64,000 nucleotides of DNA from NCBI RefSeq assembly GCF_003718735.1, contig NZ_CP033460.1, forward strand, positions 2,627,851 through 2,691,850, in the 5' to 3' direction. Source of the stretch: Staphylococcus debuckii (GTDB taxonomy: Bacteria > Bacillota > Bacilli > Staphylococcales > Staphylococcaceae). Within the stretch, counting starts at the first letter, position 1, and every line of letters starts with the position of its first letter. Under the pieces are notes generated by a model that ran no database searches, had not been told where the DNA came from, and saw only the letters and a program-made list of their open reading frames with translations. A program made the translations under genes and the position numbers. Below are positions 40,024-50,822 of this stretch, piece by piece.

Positions 40024-43000
40024 TTAGTCAGTAGTTTCCTTTTGTGATTCAGGAATTGAAGATTGTTGGATATTGACTTTATGTTCATTTACATCATCGT
40101 CGTCAACATCTGCCATTTCAATTTCTTTATCATCTTCATCCATGACTTTAACATCTAGACCTAAACTTTGTAATTCTTTCATCAATACACGGAATGATTC
40201 AGGAACACTTGGTTTAGAGATGTTTTCACCTTTAACGATCGCTTCGTAAGTTTTTACACGACCTACAGTATCATCAGATTTATAAGTTAGGATTTCTTGT
40301 AATGTGTATGCAGCACCATAAGCTTCAAGTGCCCATACCTCCATCTCACCGAAACGTTGTCCACCGAATTGAGCTTTACCACCCAATGGTTGTTGTGTAA
40401 CAAGTGAGTAAGGACCAGTTGAACGTGCATGTAGTTTATCGTCAACCATATGTGCAAGTTTCAACATGTACATTACACCGACAGAGATACGGTTATCGAA
40501 TGGTTCACCTGTACGTCCATCATATAATACAGTTTTACCATCTCTAGCCATACCAGCTTCTTCGATAGTAGACCATACATCATCATCGTTCGCACCATCA
40601 AATACTGGTGATGCAACATGGATACCTAAGTTTTTAGCAGCCATACCTAAGTGTAATTCAAGCACTTGTCCGATGTTCATACGTGATGGTACACCAAGTG
40701 GGTTTAACATGATATCAATTGGTGTTCCGTCTGGTAAATAAGGCATATCTTCTTCAGGAACGATTTTAGAGATAACCCCTTTGTTACCATGACGACCACA
40801 CATTTTATCCCCTACGTGAATTTTACGTTTTTGAACGATATATACACGTACTAATTGGTTAACGCCTGGAGATAATGAATCATCGCCGTCTTCACGGTTG
40901 AACACTTTAACATCTAGAACGATACCGCCTGCACCATGAGGTACACGTAATGAAGTATCGCGGACTTCACGTGCTTTTTCACCAAAGATTGCGTGTAATA
41001 AACGTTCTTCGGCAGTTAATTCTGTTACACCTTTAGGCGTTACTTTACCTACTAAGATGTCACCGTCTTTAACTTCTGCACCTACGTAAACAATTCCGCG
41101 TTCGTCTAAGTTTTTAAGTGCACTTTCTGCAACGTTAGGAATGTCACGTGTGATTTCTTCAGGTCCTAGTTTAGTATCACGTGCTTCTGATTCGTATTCT
41201 TCAATATGAATTGAAGTATAGACATCGTCTTTTACAAGGCGTTCGCTCATGATAACCGCATCTTCATAGTTATAACCGTCCCAAGTCATAAATCCTACAA
41301 CTACGTTACGGCCTAACGCCATTTCACCAAGTTCCATAGAAGGACCATCCGCTAAGATTTCGCCTTGGCTTACAATGTCGCCATCTTTAACGATAGGACG
41401 TTGGTTATAACAAGTACCTGAGTTAGAACGTTTAAATTTAGCTAATCTGTACGTATCTACTTCACCATCAAATTGTTGGCCGTCTTCTTCAATAATACGA
41501 CGCACTTTAATTTGATTTGATTCAACATGTTCTACACGGCCAAAGTGTTTGTTGATAACAGCAGCACCTGAATCTCGTGCAGTAGCATGTTCCATACCTG
41601 TACCTACAAATGGAGATTCCGGATTCATCAATGGTACTGCTTGACGTTGCATGTTCGCACCCATTAATGCACGGTTAGAGTCATCGTTTTCTAAGAATGG
41701 GATACATGCTGTCGCAGCTGATACTACTTGTTTAGGAGAAACGTCCATGTAGTCCATTTTTTCTCGATCCATGATTGTGTTGTTACCACGGAAACGACAA
41801 ACTACTTCTTCGCTAAGGAAGTGGCCTTCATCATCTAAACGAGAGTTTGCTTGAGCTACTACATAACTGTCTTCTTCGTCAGCAGTCAGATAGTCAATTT
41901 GATCAGTTACAGTATTAGTATCAAGGTCAACTTTACGATATGGTGTTTCGATGAAACCAAATTCGTTCACACGAGCATAACTAGATAATGAGTTGATCAA
42001 ACCGATGTTCGGACCCTCTGGCGTTTCAATCGGACACATACGGCCATAGTGAGAATAGTGAACGTCACGTACTTCCATTTGAGCACGTTCACGAGTTAAA
42101 CCACCAGGTCCTAATGCTGATAAACGACGTTTGTGTGTCAATTCAGCTAACGGGTTTGCTTGGTCCATGAATTGAGACAATTGAGAGCTTCCGAAGAACT
42201 CTTTAATTGAAGCAATTACTGGACGGATATTAATAAGTTGTTGCGGTGTAATAGAATCAGTGTCTTGAATAGACATTCTTTCACGTACCACACGTTCCAT
42301 TCTTGATAAACCGATTCTGAATTGGTTTTGAAGCAATTCGCCTACTGAACGTAAACGACGGTTACCTAAATGGTCGATATCATCAGTTTGTCCGATACCA
42401 TGCAATAAGTTGAAGAAGTATGACATAGAAGCAACAATATCTGCAGGTGTAATGCATTTAACCTCTGAATCAGGGAATGCGTTACCGATTACAGTTGTTG
42501 TACGTCCTTCTTCATCATTTGGTACGTAAACTTTGATTGATTGAATTTCTACTGGTTCATTAACAATACTGTCATCTAACTCATCTACTTCGATGTTAGC
42601 ATTTGATTCTAGAACATCCATGATTTCGTCTAATTTACGACGATCTAGTACAGTACCTTCTTCAGCAACAATTTCACCAGTATCACTGTTCACAATCGGT
42701 TCAGCCAATTTTTGGTTGAACAAACGATGTTTTAAATGAAGTTTCTTGTTCATTTTGTAGCGGCCTACGCTCGCTAAATCATAACGTTTTGGATCGAAGA
42801 AACGAGAGTAGAGCAAGCTTTTTGCATTTTCTACTGTAGGTGGTTCGCCAGGGCGTAAACGTTCATAAATTTCTAATAATGCTTGTTCAGTATTTTCAGT
42901 ACTATCTTTTTCAAGAGTATTACGTAAGTACTCGTTATCACCTAACAAATCAATGATTGATTGGTCAGTTGAATAACCAAGTGCACGAAGTAATACAGTC

Positions 43001-43575
43001 AACGGCAATTTTCTAGTTCTATCAATACGCACATAAACGATGTCTTTTGCATCTGTTTCGAATTCCAACCAAGCACCACGGTTAGGAATTACAGTCGCAT
43101 CATAGTTTTCACGGCCGTTTTTATCTATTTTTTCATTGAAATATACGGATGGAGAACGAACTAATTGTGAAACGATAACACGTTCAGCACCATTAATTAC
43201 GAAAGTACCAGTATCAGTCATTAATGGGAAGTCACCCATGAATACTTCTTGGTCTTTCACTTCTCCTGTTTCTTTGTTAATGAGACGCACTTTGACACGA
43301 AGAGGTGCAGCATAAGTTGCGTCACGGTTCTTAGATTCCTCTAAATCATATTTCGGTTCACCTAATCTGTAATCCACAAATTCTAAAGAAAGGTTGCCTG
43401 TGAAATCTTCAATCGGAGAAATATCTCTGAACATTTCAAGTAATCCTTCTTTTAAGAACCAATCATACGATTTCGTTTGAATTTCGATAAGGTTCGGTAA
43501 TTCTAAAACCTCGGAAATTCTCGCGTAATTTCTACGTTTACGATGTCTTCCATATTGGACAAATTTACCTGCCAA
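40024..43575 (-). CDS. rpoB: RNA polymerase beta subunit
   Basis: 1,183 residues. The rifampicin region reads [20 protein letters not shown] followed by [12 protein letters not shown], which is the wild-type, sensitive sequence of staphylococci. [15 protein letters not shown] and the C-terminal [24 protein letters not shown] are intact. The C-terminal tail is acidic ([14 protein letters not shown]). Upstream is the rsmC-like gene, on the same strand. Confidence 0.98.
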   Translation of the reverse strand: MAGKFVQYGRHRKRRNYARISEVLELPNLIEIQTKSYDWFLKEGLLEMFRDISPIEDFTGNLSLEFVDYRLGEPKYDLEESKNRDATYAAPLRVKVRLINKETGEVKDQEVFMGDFPLMTDTGTFVINGAERVIVSQLVRSPSVYFNEKIDKNGRENYDATVIPNRGAWLEFETDAKDIVYVRIDRTRKLPLTVLLRALGYSTDQSIIDLLGDNEYLRNTLEKDSTENTEQALLEIYERLRPGEPPTVENAKSLLYSRFFDPKRYDLASVGRYKMNKKLHLKHRLFNQKLAEPIVNSDTGEIVAEEGTVLDRRKLDEIMDVLESNANIEVDELDDSIVNEPVEIQSIKVYVPNDEEGRTTTVIGNAFPDSEVKCITPADIVASMSYFFNLLHGIGQTDDIDHLGNRRLRSVGELLQNQFRIGLSRMERVVRERMSIQDTDSITPQQLINIRPVIASIKEFFGSSQLSQFMDQANPLAELTHKRRLSALGPGGLTRERAQMEVRDVHYSHYGRMCPIETPEGPNIGLINSLSSYARVNEFGFIETPYRKVDLDTNTVTDQIDYLTADEEDSYVVAQANSRLDDEGHFLSEEVVCRFRGNNTIMDREKMDYMDVSPKQVVSAATACIPFLENDDSNRALMGANMQRQAVPLMNPESPFVGTGMEHATARDSGAAVINKHFGRVEHVESNQIKVRRIIEEDGQQFDGEVDTYRLAKFKRSNSGTCYNQRPIVKDGDIVSQGEILADGPSMELGEMALGRNVVVGFMTWDGYNYEDAVIMSERLVKDDVYTSIHIEEYESEARDTKLGPEEITRDIPNVAESALKNLDERGIVYVGAEVKDGDILVGKVTPKGVTELTAEERLLHAIFGEKAREVRDTSLRVPHGAGGIVLDVKVFNREDGDDSLSPGVNQLVRVYIVQKRKIHVGDKMCGRHGNKGVISKIVPEEDMPYLPDGTPIDIMLNPLGVPSRMNIGQVLELHLGMAAKNLGIHVASPVFDGANDDDVWSTIEEAGMARDGKTVLYDGRTGEPFDNRISVGVMYMLKLAHMVDDKLHARSTGPYSLVTQQPLGGKAQFGGQRFGEMEVWALEAYGAAYTLQEILTYKSDDTVGRVKTYEAIVKGENISKPSVPESFRVLMKELQSLGLDVKVMDEDDKEIEMADVDDDDVNEHKVNIQQSSIPESQKETTD

Positions 43576-43796
43576 ACAGATTCACCCCTCAAAAATTGTT
43601 CGAATGCCTTTTACTATAAAAAATAATTTGAAATGCAACAAGACAAAAAGAAAACGGCAGCACACCTGATGACACCATTTTCTATTCTGCGTTATTAATG
43701 ATTTACTTTGTTATTTTATACGTAAAAGTACACACTTCTTGAACATAAATTTTTACATTCTATAACTATATCAGAAATAAAAATAAATGTCAATGG

Positions 43797-44402
43797 TTAA
43801 CGCTTGCTTTTTAAAATATAATACCCTTTATCTTTAGTTAGGGTTGTGACATTGCCAAAAACAGCTTCCATTTTCTTTTTGGCTGATGGCATGCCTTGTT
43901 TCTTTTGAATTACGACATAAAGTTCGCCATCTTTTTTTAATTTTGAATATGCATCTTCTAATATTCCATGTACAACTGATTTACCCGCTCTGATAGGAGG
44001 GTTTGTTACAATCATGTCTGCACTGTCATCTGAAATTTCAGCTAATCCATCACTTTCTTGTATCACCACATTATCAATATGGTTCTTTTCGCTATTTTCT
44101 TTAGCCAATTCCAAAGCACGATGATTAACATCCAAAAGTATTACTTTATGATGCGGAGATACTTTTGCAATCATCAATCCAATCGGCCCATAACCGCACC
44201 CTACATCTATAATTGTTTTACTTGGACCGGGAGGATGTTCTTTTAGAAATGTTCTTAATAATAAGTCGGATCCATAATCGATCTTCCCTTTGGAAAATAC
44301 GCCTGAGTCAGTCATAAGGTTTAATTCATCCTGCTGATAACGATACTTAAAATTTTCTTTATGACTTGCTACTTCTGGATCTCTATCATAATAATGACTC
44401 AT
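43797..44402 (-). CDS. Class I SAM-dependent methyltransferase, RsmC-like (YbxB)
   Basis: 201 residues. The SAM loop is DVGCGYGPIGLMIA near residue 65, and the catalytic NPPIRAG (Asn-Pro-Pro-hydrophobic) is near residue 134, as in rRNA guanine N2-methyltransferases RsmC. It lies between rplL and rpoB as ybxB does in Bacillus. Likely modifies rRNA, but the exact base is unknown. Confidence 0.9.
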   Translation of the reverse strand: MSHYYDRDPEVASHKENFKYRYQQDELNLMTDSGVFSKGKIDYGSDLLLRTFLKEHPPGPSKTIIDVGCGYGPIGLMIAKVSPHHKVILLDVNHRALELAKENSEKNHIDNVVIQESDGLAEISDDSADMIVTNPPIRAGKSVVHGILEDAYSKLKKDGELYVVIQKKQGMPSAKKKMEAVFGNVTTLTKDKGYYILKSKR

Positions 44403-44530
44403 ACTTACACCTCATTTATTTAACACTCTGCAGATGCATTTCTATCCACCTTTAGAATACACATTTATAGTCTATAAAGCTATGAAAAGGCAATAAGGTG
44501 AAGGGATAATTCTAACGTGCTTACATTAGA

Positions 44531-44560
44531 AAAACCCCGTTAACTCAATAACGGGGTTTT
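44531..44560. terminator. Terminator after rplL
   Basis: AAAACCCCGTTA/TAACGGGGTTTT stem with T-rich ends on both strands, between rplL and the rsmC-like gene. It may only partly stop transcription into rpoB. Confidence 0.88.
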
Positions 44561-44662
44561 CATTTCTCAAAGAATTCAGGCTGTGAAAACCTTAATTTTC
44601 ACGATATTAACAATGGTTATTAGCCTCGTTCTCTTTTCATTCAATTCAATTAGCGATTAGAA

Positions 44663-45028
44663 TTATTTCAATTCTACTGAAGCGCCAACTTCTTCTAATT
44701 GTTCTTTAAGTTTTTCAGCTTCTTCTTTAGGTAAAGCTTCTTTGATTACTTTAGGAGCGTTGTCTACTAATTCTTTAGCATCTTTCAATCCTAAACCAGT
44801 TGCGTCTTTAACAGCTTTAACAACTTTGATTTTAGATGATCCAGCTGAAGTTAACTCAACGTCAAATTCAGTTTTTTCAGCAGCTTCGCCGCCGCCTGCT
44901 GCACCTGCTGCTGCTACTGGAGCTGCTGCAGTTACACCAAATTCTTCTTCAATTGCTTTTACTAAGTCATTTAATTCTAATACTGACATTTCTTTAATTG
45001 CTTCAATGATTTGTTCTTGATTAGCCAT
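44663..45028 (-). CDS. rplL: 50S ribosomal protein L7/L12
   Basis: 121 residues, [23 protein letters not shown]..., with an Ala/Gly-rich hinge (residues 36-50) and the C-terminal GTPase-factor-binding domain [25 protein letters not shown]. The ORF continues upstream, but the real ATG at 45028 has a GGAGGA SD. Stalk protein that recruits EF-Tu and EF-G; expressed with rplJ. Confidence 0.98.
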   Translation of the reverse strand: MANQEQIIEAIKEMSVLELNDLVKAIEEEFGVTAAAPVAAAGAAGGGEAAEKTEFDVELTSAGSSKIKVVKAVKDATGLGLKDAKELVDNAPKVIKEALPKEEAEKLKEQLEEVGASVELK

Positions 45029-45068
45029 TATTATATTCCTCCGTTTTATAAAATATTTACGTTGCTGA

Positions 45069-45572
45069 TTATTCAGCACTTTCTTCTTCTTTAGATTCTC
45101 CAACTGCTTTAACTGCATAAGCGAAATTGCGAACAGGAGCTTGTAATACAGAAAGTAACATAGATACAAGACCGTCGTGTGATGGTAAAGAACCAACAGT
45201 TTCAACTTCTTCAGCTGAAATAATGCTTCCGTCCATTACGCCTGTTTTAATTTCTAAAGCTTCGTGTTCTTTTGCAAATCCAGCGATAACTTTTGCAGGA
45301 GCAACTACGTCATCAGTAGTTGTTGCAATAGCTGTCGGACCTGTTAAGAATTCGTCAAGACCTTCAAGGCCAGCTTGTTCTGCAGCACGACGTAACATAG
45401 TGTTTTTGTATACTTTGTACTCAACACCAGCTTCACGTAATTGTTTACGTAATTCTGTTACTTCAGCTACTGTTAAACCACGGTAATTCACGATTACTGT
45501 TGAAACAGAATTTTTAAGTTGATCTGCAATTTGTTCAACTAATTGTTTTTTTGCTTCAATAATTCCAGACAT
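45069..45572 (-). CDS. rplJ: 50S ribosomal protein L10
   Basis: 167 residues: [22 protein letters not shown]..., the [32 protein letters not shown] rRNA-binding region, and C-terminal L12-binding helix. Base of the ribosomal stalk. GGAGGTG SD; its leader carries an attenuator-type hairpin. Confidence 0.97.
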   Translation of the reverse strand: MSGIIEAKKQLVEQIADQLKNSVSTVIVNYRGLTVAEVTELRKQLREAGVEYKVYKNTMLRRAAEQAGLEGLDEFLTGPTAIATTTDDVVAPAKVIAGFAKEHEALEIKTGVMDGSIISAEEVETVGSLPSHDGLVSMLLSVLQAPVRNFAYAVKAVGESKEEESAE

Positions 45573-45909
45573 TCAGACACCTCCATATTAATTTAGTTCG
45601 GTGCTTTTCATTTGGTTTACCCCAATAAAAAAAGCACTTTCACCCTACGGCAAAAAGTGCTTGAAAGTTTATCATAGATCACGTTCAAGTCAATTTTAGC
45701 CTCGGTAGGATATAGATTTTAAGTTATTTATTAACTCCTACTGTCTTAGGTAAAATAATCACATTAACCAATATAACGGTTTAGATGTGATATGTCAATA
45801 TGTTTTAAAAAACTAGAGAAAATAATTTCAAGTAAGTGCAGATTCAAATCAATTCGTTCGGCACGTCACATCTTGTTATTTTCTCTAGTTCATTCATTTC
45901 AGTTATATA
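45573..45909 (-). promoter_or_regulatory. rplJ-rplL leader (L10-type) with attenuator
   Basis: About 335 bases between rplA and rplJ. It holds an intrinsic terminator AAGCACTTT (45632-45640)/AAAGTGCTT (45654-45662) followed by T on the minus strand, before rplJ. An upstream segment CTTTCAAGCAC can compete for the hairpin. Autoregulation by L10(L12)4 binding this leader is known for the family; the fold here is inferred. Confidence 0.7.
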
Positions 45910-46605
45910 TTATAGTTTGAAGTTAGAAGTATCTACTTTAACACCAGGACCCATTGTAGTTGTAACTGCAACAGATTTGAAGTAAGTACCTTTTGCAGAA
46001 GCTGGTTTAGCTTTAGCAATCACATCTTGAAGCGTATTGAAGTTTTCAATTAAGTCTTCAGTGCTGAATGATACTTTACCAATTGAAGCGTGGATGATAC
46101 CAGCTTTTTCAGCGCGGTATTCAACTTTACCAGCTTTGATTTCTTCAACTGCTTTTTTAACATCCATAGTTACTGTACCTGTTTTAGGGTTAGGCATTAA
46201 ACCTTTAGGTCCTAATACACGACCTAATTTACCAACTTCGCCCATCATATCTGGTGTAGCAACAACTACATCAAAGTCGAACCAGCCTTGTTGGATTTTA
46301 GTAGCGTATTCTGATTCACCTACGTAATCAGCGCCTGCAGCTTCTGCTTCAGAAGCTTTATCACCTTTTGCGAATACTAATACACGTTGAGTTTTACCAG
46401 TTCCGTGCGGTAATACTACTGCACCACGGATTTGCTGGTCGTTTTTACGAGTATCGATACCTAAACGGAATGCTACTTCAACAGTTGCATCAAAGTTAGC
46501 AACGCTTGTTTCTTTAGCTAAGCTGATTGCGTCTTCAACACTATAGTGTTCGTTGCGATCAACTTTGCTAGCAGCATCTAGATACTTTTTACCTTTTTTA
46601 GCCAT
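45910..46605 (-). CDS. rplA: 50S ribosomal protein L1
   Basis: 231 residues with [27 protein letters not shown], the [25 protein letters not shown] rRNA-binding signature, and [20 protein letters not shown]. Binds 23S rRNA at the E-site stalk and, in other bacteria, represses its own operon. AAAGGAGG SD. Follows rplK with a 205-base gap that contains the stem GCAGATGAC/GTCATCTGC (46674-46682/46724-46732). Confidence 0.98.
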   Translation of the reverse strand: MAKKGKKYLDAASKVDRNEHYSVEDAISLAKETSVANFDATVEVAFRLGIDTRKNDQQIRGAVVLPHGTGKTQRVLVFAKGDKASEAEAAGADYVGESEYATKIQQGWFDFDVVVATPDMMGEVGKLGRVLGPKGLMPNPKTGTVTMDVKKAVEEIKAGKVEYRAEKAGIIHASIGKVSFSTEDLIENFNTLQDVIAKAKPASAKGTYFKSVAVTTTMGPGVKVDTSNFKL

Positions 46606-46810
46606 TTATTATTTCCTCCTTTAGTGGTTTTAGCGGAATGTCCTCCCACATTACTTGCTACTGCAAGTTAAGAGCAGATGACGCTGTCAGCTGTTCGCAA
46701 TATAAATATTGGATTCACTTTGAGTCATCTGCCGGTTTGTTTCAAGTTTCAAATTGTTATGTTTGTTCGTTTAAGAGATGCATTATAGAATAGCTCTCTT
46801 TGCTACGTTA

Positions 46811-47233
46811 TTATTCTACAGTGATACCCATACTACGAGCAGTACCTTCGATAATACGCATAGCCGCTTCTTCATCAGCCGCATTTAAGTCAGGCATTTT
46901 TGTTTGAGCGATTTCACGTACTTGATCTTTAGTTACTGAAGCAACTTTGTTTTTGTTAGGTTCACCAGAACCTTTTTCAACGCCAGCTGCTTTTTTAAGT
47001 AGTACTGGAGCCGGTGGAGTTTTAGTAATGAATGTAAATGAACGGTCTTCATATACACTGATTTCTACCGGAATAATTAAACCTGCTTGTTCTTGTGTTC
47101 TTGCATTGAACTCTTTACAGAATCCCATGATGTTCACACCTGCTTGACCTAATGCTGGACCAACTGGTGGTGCTGGGTTCGCTTTACCTGCAGGAATTTG
47201 TAATTTAACTACTTTTTCTACTTTTTTAGCCAC
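46811..47233 (-). CDS. rplK: 50S ribosomal protein L11
   Basis: 140 residues: [37 protein letters not shown]..., the N-terminal thiostrepton-site domain with conserved prolines, and the RNA-binding C-terminal domain ending [11 protein letters not shown]. The start is GTG at 47233, eight bases after AGGAGG. Confidence 0.97.
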   Translation of the reverse strand: MAKKVEKVVKLQIPAGKANPAPPVGPALGQAGVNIMGFCKEFNARTQEQAGLIIPVEISVYEDRSFTFITKTPPAPVLLKKAAGVEKGSGEPNKNKVASVTKDQVREIAQTKMPDLNAADEEAAMRIIEGTARSMGITVE

Positions 47234-47345
47234 GATGTGCACCTCCTTGATATCGTGATGTGGTCACAGGGCTCAATTTTGCCCTCCCACTCTTAAAACA
47301 TTTCGTGACGAAATGGCCTGCCCTTCGCGAGCACGACCACAGTAT
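47234..47345 (-). promoter_or_regulatory. Structured leader of rplK-rplA
   Basis: Closing stem GTGGTC (47335-47340 on the minus strand)/GACCAC (47260-47265) around a perfect hairpin CATTTCG/CGAAATG (47299-47315) and a GGGC/GCCC hairpin. A multi-branched leader of this kind is expected for L1 autoregulation of the rplK-rplA operon. Confidence 0.5.
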
Positions 47346-47415
47346 TATATCATTTAAAAAATGTAAAATCAACACTATTTTCATTTTTAGTGTTTTATGC
47401 TGTTCAATTTAAATC

Positions 47416-47964
47416 TTAAAGTTTCTCGATTTGATCAAATTCTACTTCAACTGGAGTTTCTCTACCGAACATATCTACTAATACAGTCAATTTGAATTTA
47501 TCTGCTTCGATTTCTTGCACTTCACCGACTTGGTTAGCAAATGGGCCTGATTTGATACGTACTTGTTCACCGACTTCAACTTCTACATCGATTGTTTTCT
47601 CTTTCATTCCCATTTGTTTCAAGATAAAGCGGACTTCATCCGGAAGCAGCGGATTAGGTTTAGAACCAGCACCAGCCGATCCAACAAATCCAGTTACACC
47701 TGGTGTATTTCGAACGACATACCATGATTCATCTGTCATTACTAATTCCACTAAAACGTAACCTGGAAATGTTTTTTTCGTCAATTTCTTCGCTTTACCG
47801 TCTTTGACTTGTGTTTCTTCTTCTTCTGGTATGACAACTCTAAAAATTTGTTCTGTCATATTCATCGATTCCACACGTTTTTCTAAATTCTTTTTAACTT
47901 TATTTTCGTAGCCAGAGTAAGTATGCACGGCATACCAACGCTTTGCTCCAACTTCCTCAGACAT
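47416..47964 (-). CDS. nusG: Transcription elongation/termination factor NusG
   Basis: 182 residues: WYAVHTYSGYENKVKKNLE NGN domain, TFPGYVLVELVM, RNTPGVTGFVG, and the C-terminal KOW domain GEQVRIKSGPFANQVGEVQEI. Binds RNA polymerase and modulates pausing and coupling. ATG at 47964 has a GAGGAG SD; an upstream GTG overlaps that SD. Confidence 0.98.
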   Translation of the reverse strand: MSEEVGAKRWYAVHTYSGYENKVKKNLEKRVESMNMTEQIFRVVIPEEEETQVKDGKAKKLTKKTFPGYVLVELVMTDESWYVVRNTPGVTGFVGSAGAGSKPNPLLPDEVRFILKQMGMKEKTIDVEVEVGEQVRIKSGPFANQVGEVQEIEADKFKLTVLVDMFGRETPVEVEFDQIEKL

Positions 47965-47984
47965 GTATGTTGTCACTCCTCATA

Positions 47985-48182
47985 TTAACTAATTAATTTT
48001 ATCAATTCACCGATTCCCAAATCTAAGGCATAGAAGAAGAGTAAGAAGAATACTACTGTTACGATAACAATAGTTGTATATTTCAACAATTCTTCTTTAG
48101 TCGGCCAACTTGTCTTCTCCATTTCAGAAATAACGCCTTTAAAGAAACTATCTTTAGGTGCTTTTTTCTTATCTTCAGCCAT
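47985..48182 (-). CDS. secE: Protein translocase subunit SecE
   Basis: 65 residues: a short amphipathic stretch [25 protein letters not shown] (the conserved SecE motif), followed by one membrane segment. Clamps SecY in the Sec channel. GGAGGT SD, between rpmG and nusG. Confidence 0.96.
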   Translation of the reverse strand: MAEDKKKAPKDSFFKGVISEMEKTSWPTKEELLKYTTIVIVTVVFFLLFFYALDLGIGELIKLIS

Positions 48183-48228
48183 TGTCGTACCTCCAATTAG
48201 TCATTAAATTCATCGTGGCGCAAGGCAA

Positions 48229-48372
48229 CTACTTCGATTCCTTGTGTATCGTATGTGCATTACAAGTTTTGCAATACTTCTTCAATACTAATCTCTCTGC
48301 AAGGTCGCTGTTCTTTGGAACGGTATAATTTCTATTTCCGCATACTTCACAATTGAGCGGGACTTTCTTCAT
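48229..48372 (-). CDS. rpmG: 50S ribosomal protein L33
   Basis: A 47-residue gene, [20 protein letters not shown]... ending [14 protein letters not shown]. Two CxxC pairs (CEVC, CKTC) make it a zinc-binding L33 type. AAGGTGAAGGT SD. The secE-rpmG neighbourhood is the standard one in Firmicutes; staphylococci have further L33 genes elsewhere. Confidence 0.93.
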   Translation of the reverse strand: MKKVPLNCEVCGNRNYTVPKNSDLAERLVLKKYCKTCNAHTIHKESK

Positions 48373-48487
48373 AATACCTTCACCTTACCTATATTAAATA
48401 CTCACTTACTATACATAAGAAACCCTTACAATGTCAAACGACTAATCAATTGTAAGTTGTGCCTATATGTAAAATAAGTATGGTATT

Positions 48488-49072
48488 TCATTCATATTGT
48501 TTGTATTCTTTGCGCAATTTTGTTTTACAGCGATAAAGAGCATTATATACTGCTTTTTCCGTAATCCCTATCGCATATGCTGTTTTTTGCGGAGAATAGT
48601 CATCCAATATATATTGTACTACTTCTTGTTCTAGTTTACTTAATTTCTTGCAATAAGAATCCAACTTTTCCCTTGCTTCTTCTATAATTAATCTTTCCTC
48701 AATGCTTTGTTCTGAAACAGCGGTCTCATATCGACTTCGCGCTTCTTCTATCAAACATTGGTGCTGTTTATTCAATCTGGTTTGTTTTCGGTAGTAATCA
48801 AACTTTGAAGTTTTAATTAAACGATTTAGAAAATGGTCAAAGGGTGTACTGGTTGATAGTTGATATTTATCTATATTTCTGCAAATTCTAAGAGAGATAT
48901 CTTGGAGTAAGTCATCACAATCTGAAAATGCGATACTTTTATTTTGAATACGTTGACGGATCAAGGGCTGTAATAGGATAAGCAACTGGTTAACCGCTTC
49001 TTTGTCTTCTGCTTGAGCGCGTAAAATTAACGAGGTGATTTTCGTGGTGATTTCACTGGGATGCTGAGGCAT
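48488..49072 (-). CDS. sigH: RNA polymerase sigma factor SigH-like
   Basis: 194 residues. Region 2 is around DCDDLLQDISLRICRNIDKYQ...FDHFLNRLIKTSKFDYYRKQTR; region 4 (helix-turn-helix) is near KLEQEVVQYILDDYSPQKTAYAIGITEKAVYNALYRCKTKL. The position between yacP and rpmG is that of sigH, which in S. aureus turns on competence genes. ATG at 49072 has an AAAGGA SD; the longer frame starts at a TTG without one. Confidence 0.88.
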   Translation of the reverse strand: MPQHPSEITTKITSLILRAQAEDKEAVNQLLILLQPLIRQRIQNKSIAFSDCDDLLQDISLRICRNIDKYQLSTSTPFDHFLNRLIKTSKFDYYRKQTRLNKQHQCLIEEARSRYETAVSEQSIEERLIIEEAREKLDSYCKKLSKLEQEVVQYILDDYSPQKTAYAIGITEKAVYNALYRCKTKLRKEYKQYE

Positions 49073-49143
49073 GGCATTGTTCCTTTCACAGAAAGTGAAA
49101 TTAGCATACCTGAATTCATCTTCGTTAATCAACTTGCAAAATT

Positions 49144-49668
49144 TTATTTTTCTTGGTTGCCGCGCCGTATTTTTTCAAATTCTGTGAGCACCTCATCTGA
49201 CAGAGGAATGCGAGTTCTCGGCTTGTTATTGTCAAAGGATTTCATTGATGTATTAACGCTCGCTTCGTTCAACTTGATATTTTGCCACATTTCCCGCGAA
49301 GGGATACGATAAGCACCTGTTCCAAAAATAGCATGCTGTTCACTCAAATCACTCGTTACTACAGCGATATGTGTCGTATGCTTATCGTACAAATCATACA
49401 CAAGTCGTTCTATATAGCTATCTGCTGTTTCATTTTCTTTTGTAAAAATAGTTTTAATCCCATGATAGTAACTCACGCTTTCATTGCCCTCTTGTTCGTA
49501 GGCATCAAACACACAAATAATTTCACCTGCTACTGCAGCATTATAATTACCTATCGATAACAACAACTTTTCTCTAGCTTCTTCTAAACTATCTTTAGCT
49601 AAATTTGTCAGATAGCTGCTTTGACCTATCATGTTATAACCATCAATAATTAAATAACGATCCTTCAT
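49144..49668 (-). CDS. NYN-domain ribonuclease-like protein (YacP)
   Basis: 174 residues. N-terminal YLIIDGYNMIGQSSYL carries the first catalytic Asp of the PIN/NYN fold, with CVFDAYEQEGNE, ADSYIERLVYDL and VVTSDLSEQHAIFG bearing the other acidic residues. The YacP (Rae1) family cuts mRNA within ribosomes in Bacillus. Cotranscribed with rlmB four bases upstream. Confidence 0.9.
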   Translation of the reverse strand: MKDRYLIIDGYNMIGQSSYLTNLAKDSLEEAREKLLLSIGNYNAAVAGEIICVFDAYEQEGNESVSYYHGIKTIFTKENETADSYIERLVYDLYDKHTTHIAVVTSDLSEQHAIFGTGAYRIPSREMWQNIKLNEASVNTSMKSFDNNKPRTRIPLSDEVLTEFEKIRRGNQEK

Positions 49669-49671
49669 GAT

Positions 49672-50415
49672 TTATTCACCTGCCGGATGGCGTTTGCGAT
49701 AAATCTCATATATCATCAAGCTCGCAGCTACAGAAGCGTTTAAGCTGTTGATATGGCCCGCCATAGGAATTTTAATATAAAAATCACATTTTTCTTTCAC
49801 CAATCTGCTCATACCGTGACCTTCATTACCGATAACAATAGCAAGCGGCATGTCGACTGCCATTTGTCGATAGTCTGTTGCATTATCAGCAGCTGTACCT
49901 GCTATCCAGTAACCTTTATCTTTCAATTGATCCATGGTTTGAGATAAGTTTGTCACGCGTACTACAGGTACATGTTGAATGGCGCCTGCAGAAGCTTTGG
50001 CAACAGTTTGGGTCAAGGCTACAGAACGTCTTTTCGGAATAATGACTCCGTCCACATCTGCAGCATCTGCGGTACGTAGAATAGACCCTAGATTATGAGG
50101 ATCTTCTAATCCGTCTAGTATTACCAAAGTCGGCAATCCTTCTTTGTCTTGCAATTGAGCGAGCAAGTCGTCTAACTCAGCATATTCATACGGTGCCACT
50201 AATGCAGCGACCCCTTGATGCGGCGCTTCAGCTAAATGATCTAATTTTGATTTTGGGACAGTTTGGACCACTATTTTTTGATTTTTTGCATGTTTTAATA
50301 TTTCTTCAAGTTGTTGTTTTTTTACGCCATCTTGAATTAAGATTTTGTTGATTGAATGTCCTGATGTAATGGCTTCTTTAACGGCATGTCGTCCGACAAT
50401 CACTGAATCTTCCAC
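49672..50415 (-). CDS. rlmB: 23S rRNA 2'-O-methyltransferase RlmB (TrmH family)
   Basis: 247-residue SPOUT methyltransferase. An N-terminal substrate domain ([21 protein letters not shown]) is followed by [33 protein letters not shown] and the knot motif [22 protein letters not shown]. Methylates Gm2251-equivalent of 23S rRNA. GTG start at 50415 with AAAGGGA SD nine bases away; the GTG at 50424 abuts that SD. Confidence 0.92.
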   Translation of the reverse strand: MEDSVIVGRHAVKEAITSGHSINKILIQDGVKKQQLEEILKHAKNQKIVVQTVPKSKLDHLAEAPHQGVAALVAPYEYAELDDLLAQLQDKEGLPTLVILDGLEDPHNLGSILRTADAADVDGVIIPKRRSVALTQTVAKASAGAIQHVPVVRVTNLSQTMDQLKDKGYWIAGTAADNATDYRQMAVDMPLAIVIGNEGHGMSRLVKEKCDFYIKIPMAGHINSLNASVAASLMIYEIYRKRHPAGE

Positions 50416-50420
50416 GTCCG

Positions 50421-50822
50421 TCACTCCCTTTCTTCTACTGCAGTTACAATACTTTCTAATAATGCTTGCAGTCTTTCTTCTTTATTTTCTAAATATAAAT
50501 AGCCTATTACCGCTTCTAACCCCGAACTCTTACGATAAGTCTGTACGTCAGTGTTTTTAGCTTTAGTATGACTTTTAGCATTACGGCCTCGTCGTATGAT
50601 TTCTTGTTCTTCTTCTGTAAACCAGTCTTCTTGCATCAGAAAATCCAGCGTAGCAGCTTGGCTTTTAGCAGTTACATATTGTTTAGCTTGCTGATGCAAA
50701 CGATTCGGCTTTGCACGTAATTTCAAAATGATATGTTTGCGGACAAATTGGTCTAAAACTGCATCCCCCATATATGCTAAAGATAATGGGTTCAGCAGTT
50801 TTATATTATTTATATTATCCAC
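50421..50822 (-). CDS. mrnC: Mini-ribonuclease III
   Basis: 133 residues: [22 protein letters not shown] is the RNase III catalytic helix (Asp, Glu/Asp), and [34 protein letters not shown] the second motif. It has no dsRNA-binding domain. Trims 23S rRNA precursor ends. GTG start; overlaps cysS by eight bases. Confidence 0.93.
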   Translation of the reverse strand: MDNINNIKLLNPLSLAYMGDAVLDQFVRKHIILKLRAKPNRLHQQAKQYVTAKSQAATLDFLMQEDWFTEEEQEIIRRGRNAKSHTKAKNTDVQTYRKSSGLEAVIGYLYLENKEERLQALLESIVTAVEERE